From positions 496,001-560,000 of the forward strand of contig MSED01000009.1 in NCBI GenBank assembly GCA_002099365.1: a DNA stretch of 64,000 nucleotides, written 5' to 3'. Under the pieces are notes generated by a model that had not been told where the DNA came from, made no database searches, and saw nothing but the letters and a program-made list of their open reading frames with translations. Position 1 is the stretch's first letter, and the number at the start of each line of letters is the position of its first letter. Source of the DNA: Phialophora verrucosa. Taxonomy: Eukaryota; Ascomycota; Eurotiomycetes; Chaetothyriales; Herpotrichiellaceae. Positions 10,068 through 20,626 of this stretch are shown piece by piece. Position numbers and translations under genes: made by a program.

Positions 10068-12690
10068 TTTGCGGATTATGTGTCCGGCTCTCGCTGATTG
10101 CTTACGGTAATGTTCGTTGGACTGCAGAGCAGTAGAAGGATGGGGTGGTTTTTGATTGATCTGTTTTTTCCGAACTGGATTGGACTATCTTATCCTAATC
10201 GATAAAGGCTCGGAATGACACTTGAAGATAATTACTGATTGCTCAGAAACACGCAGTAAAAGGGCGGTTCTCTCGCTTTATATCGTTGACGACCTTGTTG
10301 TTTGATCTTGCACTCTCCGGCTAAGCGGGTGGAGTATCTTGGTTGATACGAACAGAAACAGAAAGAACCGGTAGAGGACAGCCCCAAAAATGTGCCAAGT
10401 GATTGCAAATCCACGGCGTATGATGATACTCGTCTCTTGATTTCTCTCTCTCCTTCCAAAAGAGGCTATCTGCCCTAAAGGGGATATTCGTCCAAAAGGG
10501 GTGGACTCCGCACTCCGTTACCTGTCTTCTGGACAGAACTATTGAGCTGCGCAGATGCCCTCGCGTGGAGATGTCCGGATCCGAGCTCAGCACCGACCCG
10601 TTCTGTGTTTTGTACATACGAGTACGGACTTGCTGGTCTTGCAAAGGAGCGGAATGGCTCGGCTTGAGCGACGGACAGAGTACAGGACAGAGTACGAGTA
10701 CTCCATACACATTCCCTCTCGGGCATTGCGGAGAGCCTGATTTCTGCGCACGTCATTGGCGCTTTGGCAATGCGGCGCTGCGTTCATTGAGTTTACTTCT
10801 CTTCACTGTTCAAGCTTCGGGGCTACATACAGTTCTCTGGCACGCACGCCTAAGGCGTTCAATCCAGACGGAAAGGATTTCGTCATGTCGGCGAGTTAGG
10901 GATGATTGCTGTTTCTGGCTGTTTAGGCTTCTACCGGGAAGAGTCAGGAGAGTGATTTCGAAGCCGGAATTAGTAATGTCGTGGTCTGCTCGACTTCCCG
11001 CATTTCAAACCTACTACCGTCCATCGCAACAGTAGCAGCAAGATCAAGACCTTCTGTTTCTCAAAGTACAGTCCGAACATTCCAGATGTGCGATGATAAG
11101 GCTGAGAGCGATGGCTACGGCGTTTGGTCGATTACTCATGCATTGTTCGACTTTAGCTCAATAGTCGATGAGGGACAGCGGATTGAAAATATCGCCGACT
11201 TGATGCATGACCTTTTTGCACAAAGCCTACGAGCAGCCAAGGCGCCCCTAGCAGGTCGAACTCATGTCTTCCCCGGAAACCGATGATGTGGAATATTATT
11301 CTAGGGCTGACGGGATCGATGCGGCTGCGGTAATTGAAATTAGCAGCTCGCGGACAAGCCAAACCGACTTCATCTCTCCCGAGCCTACACTCATGCAAGA
11401 TTCCAGCCAGCACAGCCTACAGCGCGTAAGACAAGGCGGATACGAAATCGGCCAGGAGAACGATCAAATTCTGAAAGCATATTGGTCGTCGACGTAGGGT
11501 TAACTCAGTCACAAGACCATTGAACAATCTATCTCTGGCAATAGACAACAAATAGTGCTGGTCAGCTAGGATACAACCATCAGGGTGGTGCAAATGCTTA
11601 GCCTGCCATGTGATGGAGACAGGGCTTATTGGCCGCTAGCCTCTGTCCGGTGCCTTGCCTCGCGCCCACCTGGGCACAGCAGGATAGGCAAACGTCGGTC
11701 CAGAGACAGCGTGGCTCGGGATCGGCTGAAGAGGGAACACAACATGTTATGCGTCGAGGTGGACGCCGCAGGAATCCAAGAGTCAACCGCAGAGTCTTCG
11801 AGTTTGCCGACTCCCATGAGGACGACGACTGGCAGCCATGCGCCGCGACAATGGCCGCAGCGTACATGAAAAGGCTGTTGTTGACCATCCCTGGCTTTGA
11901 AGATGCCCCTCAGGTCTTCTCTGCCAACGTGGAGATCCAGCGGCATATAATCGTCCGCAAAAACTCTTTGCCAGCATCCCGGCTCAACCAAGTCCTGAAG
12001 AGAAAGGCAGATACTTTGGCGAGCCGAACAGCTGGGAGTAAGTGATCGGGGATCTCCTGAAGCTTCTTCACCACGATCATGACAACAACTACCGAGACGG
12101 GCTTGCGGAAGACTTGGGGGTCAAAGTTGGCAAGTCTGAGTCTCTAGAGAGAAATATAGCTCTCCACAGGCAGTGATGTAGGAACTTCAACAAAACAGCG
12201 GCAGAATCTTTTCCAAGTTAAGCGCCTAAACCGTTGACACATGTTCCTGGTACAGAAGTGTGCAGGCTTGCACTATTTGACAGCAATTTGCTCATGCACT
12301 GACTTTGGTTTGTCAATCTAACGCCGACTTGAAGTTCTGGAGTGCCGAAATGAGAGAATGTCAATCGTCCTAATGGATTGTGATTCCGCAAGCGGATCAA
12401 GCTATTGCAGATTCAGCCGAGGTCTCACTTCTGCATTGAATGGTGCCTCCTGTCACATCTGGGTCGAAAGCCTGAGAAGAACGTAGCAATGGTAGCCGTG
12501 GAAGAAAAAAGTGGCTTTCACGTGCTGGTGGCCTCCACCAGGCCGCAGAAAAGGCCGGCGGAAATATCGCGCTAATTCCTCACTTACGTCTGAAAGCGCT
12601 AGGAAAAAGTCTAACTCTCGAAATCCACTCGTACTCTGAATGTCATTTCGGATTTTGTCTGTGCATTCAATATTCGTAAGGAGGCAAAAA
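10068..12690. pseudogene. Gene-poor segment with an unrecognised, frameshifted ORF (11.6-12.2 kb)
   Basis: No intact gene is visible for 2.6 kb. The best coding signal is on the plus strand. A frame open to a TGA at 12043-12045 encodes a plausible globular stretch (for example KRLLLTIPGFEDAPQVF), and just before it ends another frame opens at 12042 and runs to 12176 (GDLLKLLHHDHDNN and following). No splice sites fit the junction, so a frameshift in a decaying gene is the simplest reading. Upstream ORFs at 10981-11286 and 11264-11497 might be earlier parts. I do not recognise the family. A short direct repeat (GACAGAGTAC twice) lies near 10675-10697. Confidence 0.3.
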
Positions 12691-12809
12691 ACAATCAACA
12701 GTCCGGATTCCCAAGTGGTCACCCACCTTAGTACTAACGAACCGGCATGTGGCTTAAGTACGGCTGAGCGAACGGGAAGCCCTGTTTTCCACATCCTATG
12801 GTCGATTGC
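12691..12809 (-). rRNA. 5S ribosomal RNA
   Basis: The minus strand reads as a full 119-nt fungal 5S rRNA. It contains GACCATAGG at the start, GGAAAACAGGGCTTCCCGT in the middle of the first arm, CAGCCGTACTTAAGCCACA over the internal control region, and GGTGGGTGACCAC in the third arm. The ends pair as helix I: 5' GCAAUC with 3' GAUUGU. A run of T (plus-strand A, 12686-12691) follows as a Pol III terminator. A TATATA box (plus 12834-12839) sits 25-30 bp upstream, as in Neurospora 5S genes. It stands alone, consistent with the dispersed 5S arrangement of filamentous ascomycetes. It looks functional. Confidence 0.92.
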
Positions 12810-12833
12810 GAAAGGGAATGTAACTGTACAACA

Positions 12834-12839
12834 TATATA
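12834..12839 (-). promoter_or_regulatory. TATA box of the 5S rRNA gene
   Basis: TATATA lies 25-30 bp upstream of the 5S start, the spacing described for the upstream element of Neurospora 5S genes. The position relative to an intact internal control region is the evidence. Confidence 0.6.
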
Positions 12840-13789
12840 CTTTGCTCTTTCGCCTTTTCTGTCTGTTGTAAGTTATCTTCTACAATAAATTTGACAGTGC
12901 CTCCCAGATTCTGCAGAGACGAGGCAAATTTTCATTAGGTTGGGAAGTCAATGAGCATAGATTACATGGTTCCCTATTCTTTGGAGCGAGAGTGGCATTT
13001 ATCGGTAATGGCAAACGAGACTCAGGGGCCATCTGCAACCCCTCCTGCCAAAGGGTAGGGATCTCGCTTTTTGAGACTCGAAGTCAACATCGTACGAGCT
13101 TGAGCAAATATGCTGAGGCACGTAACTCTGTGACACGCGCACACATTCAATGAAAGCATGCTTGGTATCGAAGAAGACCTCGAGGTTGGCATAGACATTG
13201 GAGACATTCATGACCTTGTCGATACAGGGCCTACGAATCGAAAAGGGGCTGATAACAGGATGCGTCAAGGTTGTGCCTCTCATATCGCCATTATTTCGAC
13301 AGAGCCCGGAGTCTTTCGAAACCAGCCTTAGCTTCCATTGAGTTTTCACATCGTTGCCACCAGCACCAGTTCACTCCGATTTTCAAACGGCTTGGAGTAC
13401 AACAAGGTCTACAGAGTTAGTGAGGCCGCTCAAGCAATGGCCGATCGTACAAGGGTCGATGGCTGATTATTGCTGCGGATACTCGGGTTTCTGATTCGCT
13501 ATGGCTATCGACACCATGGTGAAACACATGCAAGCGAGATGCGCAAGGCCTCCTGCATTGCAATGATATGTTCCGGAGCCTGGAATTTCACTGTAGTCAG
13601 CAAGAGAACATGCGCTGTCGCCATTTGCAAGGTGTGCTTTGCGCGCATTGCATAAGCAATGCATGGCCCTCGCTGTCGATGGTTTCGCAACCAAGTGCTA
13701 ACCTGAGCTCTGCCGTTCGGATGCCAGAGAACTCCATGTCAAAAGTCACTATCCCGGTTCCACCACTTGTCTCTCATGCCGGGATGTCG
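12840..13789. other. Intergenic, no intact gene
   Basis: ORFs up to 116 aa exist on the minus strand (12999-13349), but none carries a motif I know. A 7-bp hairpin, GCATTGC-ATAA-GCAATGC, lies at 13645-13662. The segment leads into the HET relic and probably contains its decayed upstream part. Confidence 0.4.
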
Positions 13790-14340
13790 GCACCTCTTGC
13801 CTTGGGCTATCGATACACCCTGCTTGCTACCCATCCAAGGCCGGACCAGGATCTTGGTGCTCTATCCCGGATTGACCGTTGTCCATCTTCCATTGCAGTC
13901 AAGAGGCCCGAAAGATCCGAAACGCAGCTGCATCCGGGTTCGAAACATTGTCTTACGTTTGGAGTGTCGGTAATGTCGATGCCATTCGTGTGGACTGTGA
14001 TGGCCGAGTCATCTGTGTCGGCGAGTGTCTAGCCTGCGCATTGAAGCATGTACATCAGTAGGGACAAGATCAGATGTTACCAAGTGGACGCTGTATTGTC
14101 GCGACTAAAGGAAAATAGAGGAGCGGCGCCGACCAAGTAAGTCTTGAGCAGTACGCGCATCAAGAAATATCCCCGACGCGTCGCGGAAGTCTGGTAGCTT
14201 TGACATCACTCTTAGGTGCAGCAGACGCGCGAGATGCCGACTGTGTCCTCATCTGGACAGGACCAGACATTAGGAGCGAAGCGAAAGAGGAGGCACCAAA
14301 GGAGACCGTTGTGTACTGTTATGTGACTGTCAGGGACTGC
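13790..14340 (+). pseudogene. Relic of a HET-domain (heterokaryon incompatibility) gene
   Basis: Pieces of a HET domain occur in the correct order but in different frames. First comes RILVLYPGL near 13830, matching the IRLLxLxPG block. Next is GFETLSYVWSVG near 13935, matching YEALSYVWG, and then a VDCDG/CALKHV segment matching the following block. After a stop come VDAV (14087 region), VQQTREM and, in another frame, ADCVLIWTGPD near 14240, matching ADxVIVWLGPD. At least two frame changes and one stop interrupt the domain, and I find no set of introns that restores it. HET proteins trigger cell death on fusion of incompatible strains; this copy should be inactive. Confidence 0.65.
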
Positions 14341-14572
14341 CATCGGTGACGCTTATGAAGCCTCATTGATGACTAAGCTAGCCACATGACTTTGCCAAGG
14401 CCACTTTCCCCATTCGGGGGTGTAAACAATCGGACCAAACTTCTGAGAGTCCGGCACTCTTGTCCAACCCTTGCATTACTGTAGCACCTCAAGTCGGACA
14501 ATGAAAGTTTATGACGGTGGGTGTTACTGTTCCTAACATACAACGGACTCGGTAATAGCTGTCGATGATACC
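14341..14572. other. Intergenic between HET relic and coiled-coil gene
   Basis: 232 bp with no detectable feature; promoter of the coiled-coil gene. Confidence 0.4.
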
Positions 14573-17230
14573 ATGGAAGACCACCATTCACAAATCAGTC
14601 CCAATCCCCTTCAATGTCCTCCACCTCCGATACCTCTGCATCCGCTATCACCCGAGCGTATGAACCAGCAAAGAATTCCTCAGTCCCCCTCTCTACACAG
14701 CTACCTTGTCGACCATGACCGTCCCCGTACCCGCGACTCTATGACATCGGATGTTCAGACGAAAGTTGCGTTTCTGAACAGCCTAGCAAGTGGCAGCACC
14801 CAATCCTCGCCGACTCGTCCCAGAAGACTCGCTGCACCTTCAGAAAATGGCGCTTCTCCTACTAAGGGCGATGCCAGCGGCAGTAATGCAGCGTTCCAAC
14901 GAGCCATAATGGGCTACGAAGAATCTCAAGCAAGCCTCGCAACTCTAACAGCTGAGCTCGAGCGCGCAAGAGAAGAACTCGCCTCCCGCAAGAAGCGCGA
15001 ACGATTGCTCTCCCAACGCGTCGAAGACCTGCTCGAAGAAATACAAGCTGACAAAGAAAAGCGAGTTCGCGATCAAGAATCCTACACGAAGGAAATCAAA
15101 CGCTGTCGTAAAGAAGCATACCGGGCTGAGCTGGCGGTTGTGGAAGCCAGACAGGACCTTCAGGAAACGAGGGCGGAGTTGAAGAAAAGCCAGGCGGAAG
15201 TCCAGCACGAGAAGAGTGAAAAGGAGAAGTCGAGGCAGGAGAGTTTCGAGAGGGCGTATGCCCTGGCAGGGACGGTGGGGGAATTAGAGCAGGTCAAAGA
15301 CCGGTTGAAGGTGGTCGAGAGAGAGAGGGATGCGGCGCTCGTGGCAACGAAGACGAGCGCTGTTGAGAAGAGTACTACCGTCGAGAGGGGAGTTCAGACC
15401 GACTCTGTGCCAGAAACTGAGCCGGAGAAGAACGAGGAACAGGACGACACGTCCGGACCGGTTATGGCGGTAAGAGAGGCAATAAAGAATCAGTGGGCTC
15501 ATCACGCACACAACATCAACGACTGTCGGCCCGGTTCTTCTCACAGCACAGCATCTGGGAGCCGCATCACGACCGGGAGACCACCCCAACTGCGCGCAGC
15601 AAAGGTCCCAGATTTCTCCTCTGTGATCTCGCATCTGAATTATTTCAGTAAGCAGTTGGAAGGAGTCAAGATGACGCCTGAAGAGGAGGTCCAGTTTTTA
15701 AAGCAAGAGCTCGCCTGGGCAAAACGGAAACATACCGAAGATGCCGACTTGATCCATCTGATGCACATGCAATGCCAATTCAAGGCTTGCCCTTGCCGGT
15801 TAGCAGAGTCGAATGGCGAGAGATTTGTTCATGACACGGTATATGATGCCAAGATGCAGCAGCAACGAGCTTCGAAGAAAAGAAAGATCGGGCAAGAAAC
15901 AGACGAAGGTGTGGTCAAGGACAGCTCATCCGAAGACACACCAAAGGCACAACACATCGCACAGATAATGTCCGAGACAGCCAGACTGCCTCCGGAACCG
16001 ACCCCAGAGCTGGTTACTCGAGCTCTCGAGTCGCCTTTGGTCCTCGAACAAGCGATCGAAGTCCCCCTTCCCGAGCCTGAACCAATGGAATTGGACGCTG
16101 TCAATAATACACCAGAAGCCACCGCCCAACTAGAGGAGATCACACAGGTCCTGGTCGAACCTGCCACAGGTTCAAAAGCTTTCGCATTCTCAACTTCAAC
16201 CACGAGCCATGCCGACCTGAGAGCCACGGCTCCACCTCTCCAGCACACGGAAAGTGCATCAGCTGCTCTCGAGACAGATCTGTTCGACCTTTCGCCCCCG
16301 AAACAACTTCCGCCCAGACGTCCTTCTACCGCAATGGGTATTTTCAGCACAATTTCACCCATTCGTCTGGTCCCAGAATCGCCTCGTTCGGCCAGGTCGT
16401 CTCGCGACAGCATCCGATCTGCTGCCAGAGGTCACACCCAGGCCATACCTAAATCATCAATGACCACAACCACCACCAAAGTAGCGCTCAAAGACTCACC
16501 ACCACGGACGACCCTGCACAGACGAGCTCAATCAAAGCCTAATCTCCGAAGCCACTCACCCTTGGTGACCTCGACAGTGATGTCTCACCACAACGACTCA
16601 GACATGCAAACTGCTTTTGTCAAGGACACATCCGCGTCGCCAGTAGCAAGCACCGTCTTTCCCATGACACCCGTACACAAGCACTCCAGATCGGTGCATA
16701 CTCTAGGGCAGGTGCAGCAAACCTGCACGGGAACTCAGATGACAAGCCCACCCCAAACCGTCGCCACAACAACCACGACGAGGGTGCCTCTCCGCGGTCC
16801 CGCTGAAGCAGACGACGTATTCAGCCCGGAGCGCCACCCTCGCTCGACCCTCCCCGAGCATGCGCAGACCGAAGTCCTCAACGTCTGCACCGACAACATC
16901 CCCCGTTCAACCAGCACCTATCCCCAGTCCGCATCCCGGCCAACCTTTGTCTCCTCCCAAGCAATGCTCGCCAACGTCCCCGGCACGCCTATCAGTCGCG
17001 AAGCCGCACTCGCGCAGATCCGCGCACGACGCGATCGGGCCAGAAGCGTCAACCTGAAGAGATCGGTCGAAGGCGGCAATGTAGGCAAGGAAAACGCCGG
17101 AGCGAGAAGTCCGACCAAGGGGAGGCCTCTGGTCGTCAACGGAATAGGCAAGGAGAATGCGGGCCTCGGTGGTGTCCGGACCGTGAGGGAGACCAGCCAA
17201 GCGAGTGCGCCGGGGAGGTTTGCTTTTTAA
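14573..17230 (+). CDS. Large coiled-coil protein, possibly spindle-pole-body Cut12-like
   Basis: Single exon, 885 aa. Residues 1-110 are Pro/Ser-rich and disordered. Residues about 120-265 form a long heptad-rich coiled coil (Glu/Arg/Lys-rich, for example LATLTAELERAREEL). A conserved block around residues 365-420 contains EEEVQFLKQELAWAKRKH and a Cys-rich MQCQFKACPCR. A basic KKRK cluster follows near residue 440. The last 400 residues are low-complexity Ser/Thr/Pro with many SP/TP sites and an Arg-rich helix, then KENAG repeated twice with variation near the end, resembling KEN boxes. The coiled coil plus QCQFKACPCR block recalls fungal proteins annotated as spindle-pole-body formation-associated (Cut12). 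I hold that name at moderate confidence; nuclear or cytoskeletal scaffold is safer. Confidence 0.6.
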   Translation: MEDHHSQISPNPLQCPPPPIPLHPLSPERMNQQRIPQSPSLHSYLVDHDRPRTRDSMTSDVQTKVAFLNSLASGSTQSSPTRPRRLAAPSENGASPTKGDASGSNAAFQRAIMGYEESQASLATLTAELERAREELASRKKRERLLSQRVEDLLEEIQADKEKRVRDQESYTKEIKRCRKEAYRAELAVVEARQDLQETRAELKKSQAEVQHEKSEKEKSRQESFERAYALAGTVGELEQVKDRLKVVERERDAALVATKTSAVEKSTTVERGVQTDSVPETEPEKNEEQDDTSGPVMAVREAIKNQWAHHAHNINDCRPGSSHSTASGSRITTGRPPQLRAAKVPDFSSVISHLNYFSKQLEGVKMTPEEEVQFLKQELAWAKRKHTEDADLIHLMHMQCQFKACPCRLAESNGERFVHDTVYDAKMQQQRASKKRKIGQETDEGVVKDSSSEDTPKAQHIAQIMSETARLPPEPTPELVTRALESPLVLEQAIEVPLPEPEPMELDAVNNTPEATAQLEEITQVLVEPATGSKAFAFSTSTTSHADLRATAPPLQHTESASAALETDLFDLSPPKQLPPRRPSTAMGIFSTISPIRLVPESPRSARSSRDSIRSAARGHTQAIPKSSMTTTTTKVALKDSPPRTTLHRRAQSKPNLRSHSPLVTSTVMSHHNDSDMQTAFVKDTSASPVASTVFPMTPVHKHSRSVHTLGQVQQTCTGTQMTSPPQTVATTTTTRVPLRGPAEADDVFSPERHPRSTLPEHAQTEVLNVCTDNIPRSTSTYPQSASRPTFVSSQAMLANVPGTPISREAALAQIRARRDRARSVNLKRSVEGGNVGKENAGARSPTKGRPLVVNGIGKENAGLGGVRTVRETSQASAPGRFAF

Positions 17231-17401
17231 ACGCCCGTTCAACATCCATTACCAGAATCCAGTAATGAAGTGTTTTGAGAGAGACGTGTACATGAGCACC
17301 AGAGATAGGAGGCGAGGGCGAGTATGCCAACCCACCCTAGGTGGGCACTTGGATAAATGCACACCGAATGTAATGCAACGCGATGTAATCAATGTACACG
17401 A

Positions 17402-17428
17402 GCAGAAGCAGAAGCAGAAGCAGAAGCA
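17402..17428. repeat. GCAGAA hexanucleotide microsatellite
   Basis: Roughly four and a half copies of a GCAGAA/AGCAGA unit, 170 bp downstream of the coiled-coil gene stop. Confidence 0.8.
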
Positions 17429-17639
17429 CCAGTGGCGCCGGAAGTTTCGAGAAGACACCTGCGTGGGTTGCCTCGACATGCCGGGACTGGAGAACGTACA
17501 GGTACGTGCTCTGGATATTGCGTACTCGCAGTGGATGCTGGATACTGTATGTGCTGTGAACATAGTATGCTGTACTTACTGAAAAGGAGCATGTGCCGTA
17601 TTCGTGGGATTGGATAGGTACCTATCCTGTCACCGTCAC

Positions 17640-17732
17640 TAAACATAGATCCATATATACTGTGTGTGAAGAAAACGTAGATCCACTCATACTGTGTGTG
17701 TAGCAAACGTAGATCCATACAGTACATACCTC
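17640..17732. repeat. Imperfect tandem repeat, about 36-bp unit, 2.5 copies
   Basis: Three successive units start AAACRTAGATCCA and share ACTGTGTGTG in the first two; the third is truncated. Divergence between units is low, indicating fairly recent duplication. Confidence 0.75.
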
Positions 17733-18523
17733 GTACTATGCATGTAGTAGTGGGTGCCAAGGAACAATGAAGCCTTATGAGTGCGTCAGTGAGCGAGGCG
17801 AAACGATCAGTCATACATGGTACCTCGTACATACCCAAGGTTCCGCGGAGTAGTGCTACTCGTACAGTACAAGTGTGTTCTGGTGCTGACTGCTTCAATC
17901 CTGGTCCAAATACCGAAAACTTCGTACCCTGTACTGCTCTTGGTCTGTGCACCTCGCCGAGCACCAGGGAAAAATGTACTCGATTTGCAGGTACAGTACG
18001 AGGTAGGCACGGAGCGGCGAGTAGGGATAGAAGTCGGCTCTTCTAAATTCACCTGATACTTTCATTCTTTATTATCTAACTAACGTCGATTTTTTTTATC
18101 ATGCATAACATGAGCATGTAAGCGTTCGATGCAGTTGCAGTGCGCCGATTCCTGCAAAACGTCCATTTCCTTCTGCTGACTCGGGGCACACAGCCTGTGC
18201 TGATTGCGGGCATATTCAACCCAGCAACCCAGGAGGACCGTTACATACAATGTTCCCTCCCAATGTTTCCATGATGATCCCATCTTGCAATAATGTACAA
18301 TGATCCCCCAAGAGAGCTGATTCTTCATAGTTCGGCTCTGGCGGCCCTTCCGTGCGTCGTCGAACCGCAATATCCAATGCCTTTTCAGGTCATATCGCGG
18401 TTCCGTCAAGCACTGCCTCTGGATGCGCTCGATGCTTTCCTGAATTCATAAAATCAATGCAACGCATAATAATATAACACAATCGTCGAAAAACTTGGGA
18501 TTTAAACTGGGATCTTGGGTTGA

Positions 18524-19453
18524 TTAAGAGCAGTCCATCTCGACATCTTCGCGTCGTTGCAAGAAAGGAGCTTCGCCGAAATCCATGGCGGCTTCCATAC
18601 CGCAGCTCATCATTCGCTTGTGGCCGAAATGCCCCCCAAATTGAGGTCCTGGCTGTGGAGCCATAAAATTCGCAAAAGGGTTGACTGCAGAGGTAGGAGG
18701 CATTTGCGACTCGGATTGAGGGTGGAATCGGCTCCGCGACTTGGGCATGGCCATGCGTCGGCCGTTGAAGTGCTGTCTGGTCTGCTCGCCAATTTGCGTC
18801 GTGGGGCCAACATCACTCATAGTGTCCATGTCGATGGCGAAATAGTCGACTGGCATGTGCCTTCCTGCATCAGCAACGAGGTTGGGTGTGCGAGGTTGCC
18901 AGTCCTGGCTCTCGTCGCTGTCCGAGTCGGTCTCATATGAGCGCTTGTGGCTGGTGGAATAAGACCAGAGAGATTGTTGAGAGACGGATGGACTGGCCCA
19001 ATCGTCACCATAGTGAGAAAGGTAGGCCAAGCTGATACCGCAAAAGGTAGCAGTGCTTAGATTCTGGGACGCAGCAGTAGCAGGGGCAGGCTCGTTGGAG
19101 CTAGTAGGATTGCCACCGGCAAGCGCAGCTTGGGTTTCAGGAGACAGTCGCCTTGCGTCAAAAAAGGGCCGAGGAGTGAACTTCTTTTGCTGGGTTTTGT
19201 ATCCTTCGGCGACCGATTTCCTGACCCTCATGCCCACCTGGAGAAGGCCTGCTTCGATTTCTGCCTGGTCCGGCGCTTGTTCACAAAGCTGCAAGAGCAG
19301 TGGCGAGTCGAAGGTATGCTGCTCGATGTCCGAGTTGTCCGACACAGGGATGATGGGAGGCAGGGACATGGGTGTGAACCGACGACGCTTGGAATGAGGC
19401 GAGTCTGATTCAATCGAGGGGATGGGGACAGAAAAGTCTTGCGGGAGACCCAT
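18524..19453 (-). CDS. Ribonucleotide reductase inhibitor / import facilitator (Spd1/Dif1/Hug-domain type)
   Basis: 309-aa Ser/Pro-rich protein from the ATG at 19453; an upstream in-frame stretch to 19534 has no conserved sequence. The key feature is a Hug-type motif at residues 74-85 (GMRVRKSVAEGY), closely resembling VGMRIRQRVDQGY of budding-yeast Dif1, preceded by an acidic/Leu-rich helix. Near the N-terminus is a basic SKRRRFTP nuclear-localisation-like patch. The family (PF08591) binds the small RNR subunit and controls dNTP supply by sequestering or importing it. The rest is low complexity. MBF-type elements (ACGCGA at 20252, ACGCGT at 20270) lie about 0.8 kb upstream, in keeping with S-phase control, but they are distant. 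The motif is short, so I stay cautious on exact function. Confidence 0.7.
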   Translation of the reverse strand: MGLPQDFSVPIPSIESDSPHSKRRRFTPMSLPPIIPVSDNSDIEQHTFDSPLLLQLCEQAPDQAEIEAGLLQVGMRVRKSVAEGYKTQQKKFTPRPFFDARRLSPETQAALAGGNPTSSNEPAPATAASQNLSTATFCGISLAYLSHYGDDWASPSVSQQSLWSYSTSHKRSYETDSDSDESQDWQPRTPNLVADAGRHMPVDYFAIDMDTMSDVGPTTQIGEQTRQHFNGRRMAMPKSRSRFHPQSESQMPPTSAVNPFANFMAPQPGPQFGGHFGHKRMMSCGMEAAMDFGEAPFLQRREDVEMDCS

Positions 19454-20626
19454 GATGATAGTCTTGGAAGGAGTGTAATAGCAGCGATGAGAATCGAGTG
19501 AGTGAAGAATTGAGCTGCTGGAGCTCAGGTTCAATAAGAATAAAGTGCTGCTTGCTGATCCGTGCTGTATGTATCGCAGGTGAGGGCCGAAGTGAATGTG
19601 AATGCGACGAGTATGTTCCCCTACTAACTCAATAGCAAGGTCTGAAGGTCGAGATATTGATGCTGTGAAATGAGAGAGTCGAGATGATGTCTGAGAATCA
19701 GGGTGAAAGTGAGAGTAGAGAGAGCGCAGACCAGGAAAAGGGAGAAGCAGCTCCTCAAGAGGACGGGCAGGAATGGGTAGTCAGCTAAGTTTAAACGAGT
19801 GAACTCTGGAGTCCGGCAAGTCACGCTTGTACGAGTAGAAGGGAGTGCGCGGTGGGATGGAGAGTCAGTCCTTATCCTTATCAAGTTTCCGGAGCGACTG
19901 GGTCCTCAAGCGAGAAATGCGAGACGGGACTGTCAAAAAGCCACACGCTTTCCTCACTTTGCCCTTTTCTCTGCTGCGAGTTGGCCTGAAAATCAGCGCC
20001 AGCCCATTCACCAGCCAACCAGCTATCGTTGGCCCAGCCTCCCTTACAGCCCCTGTCATTCCTGCATGGCGATATTAATAGCGGCCTTCGCTTCCGCCAC
20101 TAGAGGTGCCAGTTTCAGTCTTAGGCTTCGGACTCTGACCCAGAAAGTCCGGGGCTGGGCGAGGACGGGGGCTCTCAATTGGCCATGGCGCTCTTCAGGG
20201 CCGAACTCGTGTTCCCTGTTCCTGAGATGCCTGCATGATGACACGAAACTCACGCGAGGCTTCCCACTCACGCGTGCCTTTTTAATTGGGCGGGGTCATT
20301 GGGGCTGGACGAGTGGGCTGAGCCGCAGAAAGAGGGTTAAGAGGAGATTGCAGCTTGACACCACGTTGTCGTACATATAAAGTACAAAGTACACGGTACA
20401 GAGTGATCCTATTTCGTACGAATCCATCGCACAGTACAGATGCATCGCTGCAGACTGCGACAGGACGACGCGGCGACGTGAGGGTCCCCGGTGCAAGCAA
20501 CTAAACTACGCTTCTTTGGCACGGCGATGAGCAATCAGAAACAATCAAGATGGGCAGACAATATCTAGGTATTCAGCGTGTCGCCAATCTGCGAGAATAA
20601 GATGGTCTAGAGCGAGGAGAACAGAT
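19454..20626. other. Upstream region of the RNR-inhibitor-type gene
   Basis: 1.17 kb with no convincing coding sequence. It contains ACGCGA (20252-20257) and ACGCGT (20270-20275), both MBF/MCB-type hexamers, and a TACGAGTA 8-mer (19830-19837). The rest serves as promoter of the RNR-inhibitor gene and 3' flank of SDA1. Confidence 0.5.

Larger units (their letters stand above)
17231..18523. other. Intergenic with simple repeats
   Basis: About 1.3 kb without a supportable gene. It holds a GCAGAA hexanucleotide run (about 17402-17428), a tandem repeat of about 36 bp (17640-17732) and several GTAC/CTCGTAC-rich stretches. ORFs here are artefacts of these repeats. Confidence 0.5.

Noticed and set aside
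10555..11035. Overlapping plus-strand ORFs of 61 and 156 aa
   Set aside because: Cys/Trp/Ser-rich, no motif, no usable splice sites; repeats in the region generate the open frames.
10068..14572. A transposable element as the cause of the degenerate region
   Set aside because: No terminal repeats, target-site duplications, transposase, integrase or reverse-transcriptase motifs were found.
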